Below, one piece after another: positions 1 through 7,538 of a stretch of DNA of 33,656 bases. Positions within the stretch are counted from its first letter, which is position 1. Each line of letters starts with the position of its first letter. The DNA is from Streptomyces sp. AW19M42 (GTDB lineage Bacteria; Actinomycetota; Actinomycetes; Streptomycetales; Streptomycetaceae): NCBI GenBank assembly GCA_000470535.1, contig CBRG010000193.1:1-33656 (forward strand), given 5' to 3'. Made by a program: the position numbers and the translations under genes. The notes beneath the pieces were generated by a model that was not told the DNA's origin, did not search any database, and saw only the letters and a list, made by a program, of their open reading frames with translations.

Positions 1-835
1 TCTCCAGCAGGTCGACGAGCCAGAAGGCCTGGCGCAGGTCGCCGGCGCCGAAGCGGAGGTCCTGGTCGTACTTGATGCCGGACTGGCCGTTGAGGTCCAG
101 ATGGAAGAGCTTGCCCGCCCAGATCGCCTGTGCGATGCCGTGCGCGAAGTTCAGCCCGGCCATCTGCTCGTGGCCGACCTCGGGGTTCACGCCGTACATC
201 TCCGGGCGCTCCAGGCGCTCGATGAAGGCCAGGGCGTGGCCGACGGTCGGCAGCAGGATGTCGCCGCGCGGCTCGTTCGGCTTGGGCTCGATGGCGAACC
301 TCAGGTCGTAGCCCTGCTCGACGACGTACTCCCCGAGCAGGTCGAACGCCTCCTTCATCCGGTCCAGCGCGAGGCGGATGTCCTTCGCACCGCCGGACTC
401 CGCACCCTCGCGGCCACCCCACGCCACATACGTCTCGGCGCCCAGTTCGACGGCGAGGTCGATGTTGCGGACGACCTTGCGCAGCGCGAACCGGCGCACG
501 TCACGGTCGTTCGAGGTGAACCCGCCGTCCTTGAACACCGGGTGCGTGAACAGGTTCGTCGTGGCCATCGGAACCTTGAGACCGGCCGCGTCCAGCGACT
601 GGCGGAACCGCTTCACGACGCCCTCGCGCTCGGAGTCCGTCGAGCCGAACGGGATCAGGTCGTCGTCGTGGAACGTCACACCGTACGCGCCCAGCTCCGC
701 GAGCCGCTGCACGGAGTCGACCGGGTCGATCGCCTCCCGGGTCGCGTCACCGAAGGGGTCGCGCCCCTGCCAGCCCACGGTCCACAGGCCGAAGGTGAAC
801 TTGTCCTGCGGGGTGGGGGTGAAACGTTCGGTCAT
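1..835 (-). CDS. xylA: Xylose isomerase XylA (3' part outside window)
   Basis: Interconverts D-xylose and D-xylulose in the cytoplasm, the first step of xylose catabolism. The reading frame runs on the minus strand from an ATG at 833-835 and is open at the left window edge, so about 278 N-terminal residues of a family protein of about 390 are present. The start reads [20 protein letters not shown], typical of actinobacterial XylA. Metal and substrate motifs are visible in order: [39 protein letters not shown] and KYDQDLRFG. These carry the Glu, His and Asp ligands of the two-metal site. The gene is divergent from xylB, and the 312 bp between them hold candidate shared operators. Identity is near certain. 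What lies beyond base 1 cannot be seen. Confidence 0.97.
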   Translation of the reverse strand, partial: MTERFTPTPQDKFTFGLWTVGWQGRDPFGDATREAIDPVDSVQRLAELGAYGVTFHDDDLIPFGSTDSEREGVVKRFRQSLDAAGLKVPMATTNLFTHPVFKDGGFTSNDRDVRRFALRKVVRNIDLAVELGAETYVAWGGREGAESGGAKDIRLALDRMKEAFDLLGEYVVEQGYDLRFAIEPKPNEPRGDILLPTVGHALAFIERLERPEMYGVNPEVGHEQMAGLNFAHGIAQAIWAGKLFHLDLNGQSGIKYDQDLRFGAGDLRQAFWLVDLLE

Positions 836-889
836 GGTCCAACCGCCTTCGGTGCCATGGGTCCGCAGCCGGTCGGGCGGCCGAACCTC

Positions 890-940
890 AATTTGTTCAG
901 TGTCATGACTAATCATGCACGGACCGCCCCGGCGACGTAA
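890..940 (-). promoter_or_regulatory. Candidate xylA promoter with overlapping operator
   Basis: On the minus strand, TTACGT (935-940) and CATGAT (912-917) are separated by 17 bp, a plausible -35/-10 pair that places the start site near 905. An imperfect inverted repeat lies at 891-911 (ATTTGTTC on the left arm, GACTAAT on the right) and would cover the start site. Its left arm extends to AATTTGTTC (890-898), which recurs next to xylB. This is a by-eye prediction. Xylose genes in actinobacteria are often controlled by ROK-family repressors, but no such regulator is in this window. Confidence 0.4.
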
Positions 941-1051
941 CCCCCCGACTCGGCCTCATACCCAACCCCTGGCACGAACACCCGTCCGACCGCCCACCTG
1001 ACCCTCGGCGGAAATCCACTCCACCCCCTGTTCTCCGCCGGCTCGATCACC

Positions 1052-1076
1052 TAATTTGTTCTCCGTACGATCAAAT
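1052..1076 (+). promoter_or_regulatory. Candidate xylB operator/-10 region
   Basis: ATTTGTTC (1054-1061) and GATCAAAT (1069-1076) form an inverted repeat matching at 7 of 8 positions around a 7-bp spacer. TAATTT (1052-1057) could be the xylB -10 element, so a bound repressor would block the promoter. The block AATTTGTTC (1053-1061) is identical to the one upstream of xylA at 890-898, which suggests a single regulator for both divergent genes. The TCGAAGCGCTTCGA box of the downstream xyloglucan locus is absent here. Confidence 0.4.
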
Positions 1077-1147
1077 ACCCGCAGGGCGATGTCCCACGAC
1101 ACCCACGGCACGGGACCGACCCCTGAGACCAGAGAATGAGGCCAGCC

Positions 1148-2641
1148 ATGCCGCCGCATACCGTCGTCATCGGTGTGGACAGCTCCACCCAGTCCACCAA
1201 AGCGGCGTTCGTCGACATCGCGACCGGCCGGCTGCTCGCCGTCGGCCGTGCGCCCCATGCCGTCACCGGGGAGGCAGGAGCCCGCGAGACGGACCCCGAG
1301 GTGTGGTGGCAGGCGCTGTGCGACGCGGTCGCCGCCGGCCTCAAGGAGTCCGGCGTCCCCGCCTCGGCCGTCGCCGGAATCGCCGTGGCCGGCCAGCAGC
1401 ACGGCCTCGTCGTACTCGACGCGGACGGCGGCCCGCTGCGCCCGGCGCTCCTGTGGAACGACACCCGCTCCGCCCCGCAGGCCGCCGCCCTCACCGCGGC
1501 ACTGGGCGGCGCCGACGCCTGGACCGCGCGCACCGGCTCCGTGCCGGTGGCCGCGATGACCGCGTCGAAGTGGCAGTGGCTGCGGGAGAACGAACCGGCC
1601 ACCGCCGCGGCGGCCGCGGCGATCCGGCTGCCCCACGACTTCCTCACCGAGAGGCTGTCCGGCCGAGCCGTCACCGACCCCGGCGACGCGTCCGGCACCT
1701 GCTGGTACTCCACGGCCACCGGAACCTACGACCCCGAGCTGCTCGAACTCCTCTCCATCGAGCCCGCGTTGCTCCCCGAAGTGGCTCCGAGCGGCGCGGC
1801 CCGGATCGGCTCGCTGACCACCGACGCCGCCGAAGCGCTCGGCCTGGCCGCCGGTATCGCCGTCGCGGCGGGCACCGGTGACAACATGAGCGCCGCCGTC
1901 GGTCTCGGGCTCGGCGGCGCCGGGCTCCTGGACCATCCGGTGCTCAGCCTCGGCACCTCGGGCACGGTCTTCGCCGCCTCCCGGACCAGGCCCGACTCCG
2001 CCGCGCTCTCCGGCTTCGCCGCGGCCGACGGCACCTACCTCCCGCTGGCCTGCACCCTCAACTGCACGCTCGCCGTCGACAAGGTCGCCGCCCTGCTCGG
2101 GCTGGACCGCGCCGACGCCGCACCCGGCGGCGAGGCCGTCGTCCTGCCCTACCTGGACGGCGAACGCACCCCCGATCTGCCCACCGCCTCCGGCCTCCTC
2201 ACCGGGCTGCGGCACGACACCACCCCCCAGCAGCTTTTGGGCGCCGCCTACGAGGGTGCGGTCTTCACCGTGCTGCGGGCGCTCGACGAACTGCTGCGGG
2301 CCTGCGGGCTCGACCCGGCGGACCCCGAGGTGGCGGGCCGGCCGCTGCTGCTGATCGGCGGCGGCGCCCGGGGGCACCAGTGGGTGGAGACCGTACGGCG
2401 GCTGTCGGGGCGTCCGGTGACCGTACCGGCGAGCGGCGAACTCGTCGCGGTGGGCGCGGCGGCCCTCGCCGCTTCGGCCGCCACGGGGACGGACCCGGTC
2501 GCGATCGCCACCGGCTGGCGGACCGGCGGGGACCGGCAACTCGCGGCGGTGGAAAGGGACCTGGCCACCTGGGACAGGATCGGCTCGGTGCTGGACCGGG
2601 CGGCCGGACCGCTACTGGGCGCGGACCGTCCGCAGCACTGA
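1148..2641 (+). CDS. xylB: Xylulokinase XylB
   Basis: Phosphorylates D-xylulose to D-xylulose 5-phosphate with ATP, feeding the pentose phosphate pathway. The protein is a 497-residue FGGY-family kinase, the usual size. Visible blocks are the N-terminal phosphate loop VIGVDSSTQSTK, MTASKWQWLRENEP, RLPHDFLTERLSG, GTGDNMSAAVGLG, SLGTSGTVFA, VLPYLDGERTPDLP and the C-terminal ATP-binding block LLIGGGARGHQWVETV. I chose ATG 1148 because GAGG (1138-1141) lies 6 bp upstream. An in-frame ATG at 1136 would add four residues but has no convincing ribosome site. It is divergent from xylA, the standard arrangement in streptomycetes. It would consume xylose released by the alpha-xylosidase encoded about 5 kb downstream. 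Confidence 0.96.
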   Translation: MPPHTVVIGVDSSTQSTKAAFVDIATGRLLAVGRAPHAVTGEAGARETDPEVWWQALCDAVAAGLKESGVPASAVAGIAVAGQQHGLVVLDADGGPLRPALLWNDTRSAPQAAALTAALGGADAWTARTGSVPVAAMTASKWQWLRENEPATAAAAAAIRLPHDFLTERLSGRAVTDPGDASGTCWYSTATGTYDPELLELLSIEPALLPEVAPSGAARIGSLTTDAAEALGLAAGIAVAAGTGDNMSAAVGLGLGGAGLLDHPVLSLGTSGTVFAASRTRPDSAALSGFAAADGTYLPLACTLNCTLAVDKVAALLGLDRADAAPGGEAVVLPYLDGERTPDLPTASGLLTGLRHDTTPQQLLGAAYEGAVFTVLRALDELLRACGLDPADPEVAGRPLLLIGGGARGHQWVETVRRLSGRPVTVPASGELVAVGAAALAASAATGTDPVAIATGWRTGGDRQLAAVERDLATWDRIGSVLDRAAGPLLGADRPQH

Positions 2642-2695
2642 GCGAGGGCGACGGCGCGCCGGGGCGACGGCCCGACGTCCCGTCAGCGACCCGTT

Positions 2696-2724
2696 TTGGA
2701 TAGCGAACTGATCTTCACTACTAT
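2696..2724 (+). promoter_or_regulatory. Promoter predicted to give a leaderless mRNA
   Basis: TTGGAT (2696-2701) and TACTAT (2719-2724) are separated by exactly 17 bp. The expected start site, 6-7 bp after the -10 box, is base 2730-2731, which is the ATG of the VWA gene. No Shine-Dalgarno sequence precedes that ATG. Leaderless transcripts are common in actinobacteria. Confidence 0.55.
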
Positions 2725-2730
2725 CCGGCG

Positions 2731-4005
2731 ATGATCATAAGAAGAAGGCTGACGGTCGGGGTGGGCATTCTGCTCGCCACCCTGACCGCCGGGCTCGGCT
2801 CGGCCCTCCCCGCCGCGGCCGATGAAACCCCCACGAAAGCATCCCCCAAGGTCGAGCTGGTGCTCGATGTCAGTGGCTCCATGCGGACCCGCGACATAGA
2901 CGGCCAGTCCCGGATGACCGCGGCGAAGCAGGCGTTCAACGAGGTCCTGGACGCGGTTCCCGAGCAGGTGCAGCTCGGCATCCGCACCCTCGGCGCCGAC
3001 TACCCGGGCGACGACCGGAAGGTCGGCTGCAAGGACACCAAGCAGCTCTACCCGGTCGGCCCGCTCGACCGCACGGAGGCCAAGACCGCGGTCGCCACCC
3101 TCGCCCCCACCGGCTGGACCCCGATCGGACCCGCCCTGCTGGGCGCCGCCGACGATCTGGAGGGCGGCGACTCCACCCGCCGGATCGTGCTGATCAGCGA
3201 CGGCGAGGACACCTGCGGCCCGCTCGACCCGTGCGAAGTGGCCCGGGACATCGCCGCGCGCGGCATCCACCTGGTCATCGACACCCTCGGCCTGGTGCCG
3301 AACGAGAAGATCCGCAAGCAGCTGACCTGCATCGCGGAGGCCACCGGCGGCACGTACACCGCCGTCCAGCACACCGACGAACTCTCCGGCCGCGTCACGC
3401 AGTTGGTGGACCGGGCGGCAGAGCCGGTCGTCACCCCCGTGGCGACGGAGGGCACGGACAGCTGCACCGACGCCCCGAAGCTCAAGGCGGGTCTCTACAC
3501 CGACCGCGAGAAGATCGGTGAGCACCGCTGGTACCGGGTGGACGTGCTGCCCGGCCAGGAACTGCGCGCCTCGGTCAGCGTCTTCGCGGACCGCGCGGTG
3601 AACAACGACTACGGGACGCTGCTGCGCGCGGTGACCGTACACGGCCGGGAGATAGTCAGGGGTTCCGAGTCCGGCACCGGGCGCACCGACGCCATCTCGT
3701 CCGGGCTGCGCTACCCCAGGCCCGAGCAGGACGATGACGACGAGGAGCCGACCCCGGAGACCGTCTGCCTCCAGGTCAGCAACTCCTTCTCGGCGCCCGC
3801 CTCGGTGAAGACCTCGCCCGGGATGCCGGTCGAGCTGACCGTCGATGTGGTGGACGGACCCGACAACGCGGCCGACGTCGCCGCGTTCGGCCTCGGCCGC
3901 GGCTGGTGGCTGCTCGGCGTGCTCGTCCTCACCGGACTGGTCGCGGGCCTGCTGACCGGCTGGATCTCGCGCTGGCGCGTCGCCGTCTGGAGGACCAACC
4001 GATGA
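2731..4005 (+). CDS. Secreted, membrane-anchored VWA domain protein
   Basis: A 424-residue exported protein. Residues 1-30 form a Sec signal peptide ending PAAA. A von Willebrand factor A domain follows, with the metal-ion-dependent adhesion motif DVSGSM (D46, S48, S50), the threonine-bearing segment GWTPIGPAL and the ISDGED block, so all MIDAS elements are present and divalent-metal ligand binding is likely. The second half contains a beta-rich segment (HRWYRVDVLPGQELRASVSV), an acidic stretch (EQDDDDEEPTPE) and one C-terminal transmembrane helix with a basic cytoplasmic tail, giving type I topology. It overlaps the next gene by ATGA. The ligand is unknown, and I do not recognise a named orthologue. 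Confidence 0.88.
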   Translation: MIIRRRLTVGVGILLATLTAGLGSALPAAADETPTKASPKVELVLDVSGSMRTRDIDGQSRMTAAKQAFNEVLDAVPEQVQLGIRTLGADYPGDDRKVGCKDTKQLYPVGPLDRTEAKTAVATLAPTGWTPIGPALLGAADDLEGGDSTRRIVLISDGEDTCGPLDPCEVARDIAARGIHLVIDTLGLVPNEKIRKQLTCIAEATGGTYTAVQHTDELSGRVTQLVDRAAEPVVTPVATEGTDSCTDAPKLKAGLYTDREKIGEHRWYRVDVLPGQELRASVSVFADRAVNNDYGTLLRAVTVHGREIVRGSESGTGRTDAISSGLRYPRPEQDDDDEEPTPETVCLQVSNSFSAPASVKTSPGMPVELTVDVVDGPDNAADVAAFGLGRGWWLLGVLVLTGLVAGLLTGWISRWRVAVWRTNR

Positions 4006-4829
4006 TCCGTACGACACGTGTGCTCGCGGGTGCGCTGCTGACCGGCCTCGCCCTGCTGACCGAGGCGGGAGCCGCCGTCGCGGACGACCAGTCACCGAGC
4101 CCCAGCGCATCCGGCGACGGCTCCGGCCCCACGGAGGCGGGCACCACCTTCCGCACCGCCACCGCGATCCAGCAGAACCAGACCGCCACCGCCGGCGGTT
4201 CCACGGGCGACTACCTGTACTGGGTGTTCCCGGCCGACGCGGGCCAGCGGGCCACCGTCAGGGCGAAGGTCACCCTGCCGGAGGCCGCCACCCGGCACGG
4301 CGTCTCGACGTGGCAGGTCGACGTGTACGACGGGCTGCGCCGCCGCCAGGCCTGTATGTACGGCAAGCAGACCGGCAAGGCCGCGGCCGACGCCGCCACG
4401 GTCGAGCTGACGTGTGTCCTGCGGACCGTCAGGGCCTGGTCGGAGCCGTGGGCCAACGACCCGCTGCCCGGCAGCTATTACGTCCGCCTCACCGTCGTCG
4501 ATCTGCCCGCGGCGGATCTCGGTCTGCCGGTGCGGACCGAGGTCGAGGTCGCGTCGGCCGGGAAGGGCGGTGCCGGGGACGTCGACGGCACGCTCTCCAA
4601 GCCGCTGGTGCCCGGGGTGTCCTCGGCCGAGCAGGCCTCCGACGACGACGCCTCGGCCGCCCCGGTCCCGCTCGCCGGTGAGCCCGAGGACGGCTGGGCC
4701 TCCGGCTGGTGGACCGACCGCTGGCTGTGGACCGTCGGCGGCGGGGTGCTGGGCGCGCTCGCGGCCGTCTTCGGCTACTCGCTGACCCGTGGCAACGGTC
4801 GCCCCTCCCGGGTCCCGCCGGGCATGTGA
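4002..4829 (+). CDS. Membrane-anchored partner of the VWA protein
   Basis: A 275-residue exported protein of unknown function. The ATG overlaps the VWA stop codon (ATGA, 4002-4005), and GGAGGA (3989-3994) sits 7 bp upstream, so the pair is translationally coupled. Residues 1-28 are a signal peptide ending AAVA. The ectodomain contains YLYWVFPADAGQRATVRAKV, which resembles WYRVDVLPGQELRASVSV of the VWA protein in length, aromatic pattern and PG/AG turn. This suggests the two proteins share a beta-sandwich module. A low-complexity acidic linker leads to one C-terminal transmembrane helix (WLWTVGGGVLGALAAVFGYS) and a short basic tail. The two products probably act together at the outer face of the membrane. 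Confidence 0.82.
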   Translation: MIRTTRVLAGALLTGLALLTEAGAAVADDQSPSPSASGDGSGPTEAGTTFRTATAIQQNQTATAGGSTGDYLYWVFPADAGQRATVRAKVTLPEAATRHGVSTWQVDVYDGLRRRQACMYGKQTGKAAADAATVELTCVLRTVRAWSEPWANDPLPGSYYVRLTVVDLPAADLGLPVRTEVEVASAGKGGAGDVDGTLSKPLVPGVSSAEQASDDDASAAPVPLAGEPEDGWASGWWTDRWLWTVGGGVLGALAAVFGYSLTRGNGRPSRVPPGM

Positions 4830-4834
4830 CGTAC

Positions 4835-4874
4835 GTCCGTCGGCCGGACCGGGATACCGGAGCGGCCGACGGAC
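4835..4874. terminator. Bidirectional hairpin terminator
   Basis: GTCCGTCGGCC (4835-4845) and GGCCGACGGAC (4864-4874) are a perfect 11-bp inverted repeat. The 18-nt loop contains a further CCGG-GATA-CCGG mini-stem. It lies between the convergent ends of the VWA-partner gene and the SGNH gene. There is no U-tract, as is common in Streptomyces. Confidence 0.75.
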
Positions 4875-4885
4875 GGACGAGTCGA

Positions 4886-6073
4886 TCAGGACGGGCGTTC
4901 GGTGGTGAACGGGCCGTCGGGGGCGAAGGCGAGCGCGGCGAAGCGGTCCCCCATGCGCCGGTGGGTGGCCGCGTCCGGGTGGACCTGGTCCGGCAGCGGC
5001 AGTTCGGCGAAGTCCCGCTCTCCGTACATACTGCGGCCGTCGAGGTAGTACAGGTTCGGGTCGTCGGCGGAGCGCTGCTCGACGAGGCCGCTCAGGGCCT
5101 CCCGGATGACGTTGAGCGTCAGCTTTCCGGCGGCCCTCTCCGCAGGGTCACCGACGGCCTTGAACTGGAGCCTTCCCTCCCTGAGGTTACTGAAGTCCGG
5201 GGCGCTCGGGCCCGGGGTGTCCTCATGGATGGGGCACAGGACGGGCGAGACGACCAGCAGCGGCGCGGTGGGGTGTCCCTCGCGGATGGTGTCGAGGAAG
5301 CCGTGCACCGCCGGGGTGAAGGCCCGCAGCCGCATCAGGTCGGCGTTGACGAGATTGAGGCCGATCTTGACGCTGATCAGGTCCGCGGGTGTGTCGCGCA
5401 TCGCCCGCGCCGTGAACGGGTCGAGCAGGGCGCTGCCGCCCAGGCCCAGGTTGACCAGCTCCACCCCGCCGAGGGAGGCCGCCAGTGCGGGCCAGGTGGT
5501 GGTGGGGCTCGCGGCGTCGGAGCCGTGGCTGATCGAACTGCCGTGGTGCAGCCACACCTTGCGGCCCCGGTCCGGTGCGGGCTCGACGGGAGCGTCGGTG
5601 CGCAGGGCGACGAGCTCGGTGCTCTCGTTGTACGGCAGCCAGATCTCGACGTCCTTGACGCCTGCGGGCAGGCCGGGGAAGCGTACGGTGCCGACCGGTC
5701 CCGGCTGCGTCTGCGCGGTCCCGGCGGTCATGTCGACCGTGAGGACGTTGCCGCCGGTCACGCTCCCCTGCCCCGTGAGGCGGCCGTCGACAAGCAGGTC
5801 GTAGACGCCGTCGGGACGGGGCGGCGCGCCCTGGTATGCCGTCTTGGTGCGGAGTACGTCCAGCTCGATCACGGTGGCGCCGGTACGGAACACCAGCCGC
5901 ACGCCGGACGGCTGGGCCTCCGCCATCGCCAGCTGCCCGTCGGCACACTGTGCGCGGGCGCGGGCGGGCAGCCGGTGCGGGCGCACTCCGTGTTCGGTGC
6001 GCTCCAGGTCGAGCGCGCCGCGCAGGAGGTCGGCACTGATCGGTGTGGTTATCCAGTCGGTTTCAGTCTGCAT
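4886..6073 (-). CDS. SGNH/GDSL-family hydrolase (putative esterase)
   Basis: A 395-residue protein without signal peptide. Residues 1 to about 160 look like a beta-sandwich domain and the rest is an SGNH hydrolase fold. The four SGNH blocks can be seen: GSSISHG with probable nucleophile S180, the glycine block NLGLGGSA, the asparagine block IGLNLVNAD, and PDQVHPD with D362 and H365. The two-domain layout resembles bacterial acyl-carbohydrate esterases of the CE2 type, but substrate cannot be read from sequence. It follows the tetR gene by 45 bp on the same strand, so the regulator and esterase likely form one operon. The ribosome site (AGG about 9 bp upstream of the ATG) is weak. The alternative annotation is a GDSL lipase. 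Confidence 0.83.
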   Translation of the reverse strand: MQTETDWITTPISADLLRGALDLERTEHGVRPHRLPARARAQCADGQLAMAEAQPSGVRLVFRTGATVIELDVLRTKTAYQGAPPRPDGVYDLLVDGRLTGQGSVTGGNVLTVDMTAGTAQTQPGPVGTVRFPGLPAGVKDVEIWLPYNESTELVALRTDAPVEPAPDRGRKVWLHHGSSISHGSDAASPTTTWPALAASLGGVELVNLGLGGSALLDPFTARAMRDTPADLISVKIGLNLVNADLMRLRAFTPAVHGFLDTIREGHPTAPLLVVSPVLCPIHEDTPGPSAPDFSNLREGRLQFKAVGDPAERAAGKLTLNVIREALSGLVEQRSADDPNLYYLDGRSMYGERDFAELPLPDQVHPDAATHRRMGDRFAALAFAPDGPFTTERPS

Positions 6074-6118
6074 GTCTCTACCTGTTACTCAGAACGTCGG
6101 GGTGTCCGGGAACTCCGG

Positions 6119-6688
6119 TCAGGGCGCGGGCCAGTTCCGCAGCAGGGCGTCCAGCGCGTCCAGGGACCACGACCAGCTCTGCTGCGAGTCGGGGGCGCTG
6201 TGGCTGAATCCGCCCTGCATCTCCAGGCTGACGTAGCCGTGGAAGACGCTGCCCAGCAGCCGGACGGCGTGCGTCTGGTCGGGCTCGCTCAGGTCGTAGC
6301 CACGCAGAATGGCCCTGGTCATCTGCGCGTGCCTGCCGCCGGCACTGGCGGCAGCCGCTTCCGGGTCGAGCCTCAGCTGAGCGGCGGCGTAGCGACCGGG
6401 GTGCTCGCGGGCGTAGTCGCGGTAGACGTCCGCGAAGGCCTTGAGGGCGTCCTTGCCCGCCCGCCCGGCGAGTGCGGCGGCGCCACGGTCCGCGAGCTCC
6501 TCCAGGGCGAGCAGGGCGATTCTGGTCTTGAGGTCGTGGGAGTTCTTCAGATGCGAGTAGAGGCTCGCGACCTTGACGTCGAACAGCCGGGCGAGCGCCG
6601 AGACGGTCACCTGCTCGAAGCCGACCTCGTCGGCCAGCTCCGCCCCGGCCTGAGCCAGGCGATCAGCCGTCAGCCCCGCGCGCACCAT
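6119..6688 (-). CDS. TetR/AcrR-family transcriptional regulator
   Basis: A 189-residue regulator. The N-terminal helix-turn-helix is ELADEVGFEQVTVSALARLF followed by DVKVASLYSHLKNSHDLKTR, the classic TetR pattern ending in the YxHxxN block. The C-terminal half, with LLGSVFHGYVSLEMQGGF and a terminal SWSWSLDALDALL segment, is of the WHG/TetR_C_33 type. I prefer the ATG at 6686-6688 because GGAAGG lies 6 bp upstream. In-frame ATGs at 6709 and 6730 are alternatives adding 7 or 14 residues. The gene is upstream of and co-directional with the SGNH hydrolase. A palindrome just upstream is a likely self-operator. The inducer is unknown. Confidence 0.9.
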   Translation of the reverse strand: MVRAGLTADRLAQAGAELADEVGFEQVTVSALARLFDVKVASLYSHLKNSHDLKTRIALLALEELADRGAAALAGRAGKDALKAFADVYRDYAREHPGRYAAAQLRLDPEAAAASAGGRHAQMTRAILRGYDLSEPDQTHAVRLLGSVFHGYVSLEMQGGFSHSAPDSQQSWSWSLDALDALLRNWPAP

Positions 6689-6738
6689 GCTCTTCCTTCC
6701 GTCAGCCATCACCCATAACCCTACACCCATTAAGGATT

Positions 6739-6751
6739 TACCTAACAGGTA
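6739..6751. promoter_or_regulatory. Candidate TetR operator
   Basis: TACCTAACAGGTA is a perfect 5+5 inverted repeat with a 3-bp centre, 30-50 bp upstream of the tetR start, in an AT-rich patch that stands out from the surrounding DNA. A nine-base copy of its minus-strand half (TACCTGTTA, 6079-6087) occurs in the short gap between tetR and the SGNH gene. Both placements fit autoregulation and control of the esterase, but neither is proven. Confidence 0.4.
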
Positions 6752-6942
6752 TAGGAAAAAAGCCAGTCACCATCCGACTCTCGGGACGTCTCGACGGCGG
6801 ATATGGAACTGAACATTGAACTGATAAGTCCTATCTATCGCCACGAGCGTGACATGCCGTCCAGAATGTCCCTGTCGGTCATCCCGGCCGCCGGGCCCTC
6901 CGGCCACGACCGCAGGCTGTCGATCCAAGAGGAGAAAACATC

Positions 6943-7479
6943 ATGCGTCTGTCCTCCGCTCTCATCGCCGCGCTCACCGCGACGGCCGCCGGGGCACTGA
7001 CAGCCACCGGCGCGACCGCCGCCCCGGGCGCCGCCCCGGCCGGTACGACGGCCCGCCCGGGCGTCTGCCAGGAACAGTCCCTCGACGTCTCGGCCTCGTC
7101 CGGCGGCCAGCGGAGCGTGGCCCGGATCGCCGTCACCAACCGGGGCGGGAGCACCTGCGTGGTGGACCGCATCCCCACGGTCACCTTCCGGGGGCTGGAC
7201 GGCTCGGCCGAGGCCGTGCCGCCGGCCACCAGCGGCCCCTATGTGCTCTCGCCGGGCGAGCACGGGTACGCCGCCGTGCGCACGGCGGCCCCCGGTGCCA
7301 CCGAGGGCCATGTCGTCCGCAGCCTGTCCGTGGCGGCGGACCCCTCGCACCACGGCGTCACGTTCGGCGCCGCGACGGTGGGCATGGGCCGCGGAATCCA
7401 GGTGTGGGAACCGGTCACCACCCTCTGGCACACCTCCCGCGCGGCGGCCGACCGGGCCCTGGCGGACGCGACACGCTGA
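6943..7479 (+). CDS. Secreted DUF4232 protein
   Basis: A 178-residue exported protein. It has a strong ribosome site (GGAG at 6931-6934, 8 bp before the ATG). A signal peptide covers residues 1-27 (MRLSSALIAALTATAAGALT onward, to about TAA). The mature part has the DUF4232 pattern: CQEQSLDVSAS near the start, IAVTNRGGSTCVVDRIPTVT with the second cysteine, then a turn-rich beta domain with SPGEHGYAAVRTA. The two cysteines probably form a disulfide. DUF4232 proteins are abundant secreted proteins of streptomycetes with no assigned activity. It is divergent from tetR, and its promoter would lie in 6731-6942, where I see direct repeats of GAACTGA (6806-6825) but no convincing -35/-10 pair. Confidence 0.85.
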   Translation: MRLSSALIAALTATAAGALTATGATAAPGAAPAGTTARPGVCQEQSLDVSASSGGQRSVARIAVTNRGGSTCVVDRIPTVTFRGLDGSAEAVPPATSGPYVLSPGEHGYAAVRTAAPGATEGHVVRSLSVAADPSHHGVTFGAATVGMGRGIQVWEPVTTLWHTSRAAADRALADATR

Positions 7480-7496
7480 GCACGGGACGGTGCCGG

Positions 7497-7516
7497 GGGG
7501 TGCCGGTCACCACCCC
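7497..7516. terminator. Weak hairpin between convergent genes
   Basis: GGGGTG (7497-7502) and CACCCC (7511-7516) form a 6-bp GC-rich stem with an 8-nt loop in the 59-bp gap between the DUF4232 gene and the GH31 gene, which converge. It may terminate both transcripts. Confidence 0.4.
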
Positions 7517-7538
7517 GCGCGTCCCGCGCGGCGCCCCC

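Noticed and set aside
956..2539. Long minus-strand open frame (about 527 codons) opposite xylB
   Set aside because: Its translation is Gly/Arg-rich low-complexity sequence with no family motif, and it lies wholly opposite the well-supported xylB gene: a typical high-GC shadow frame.
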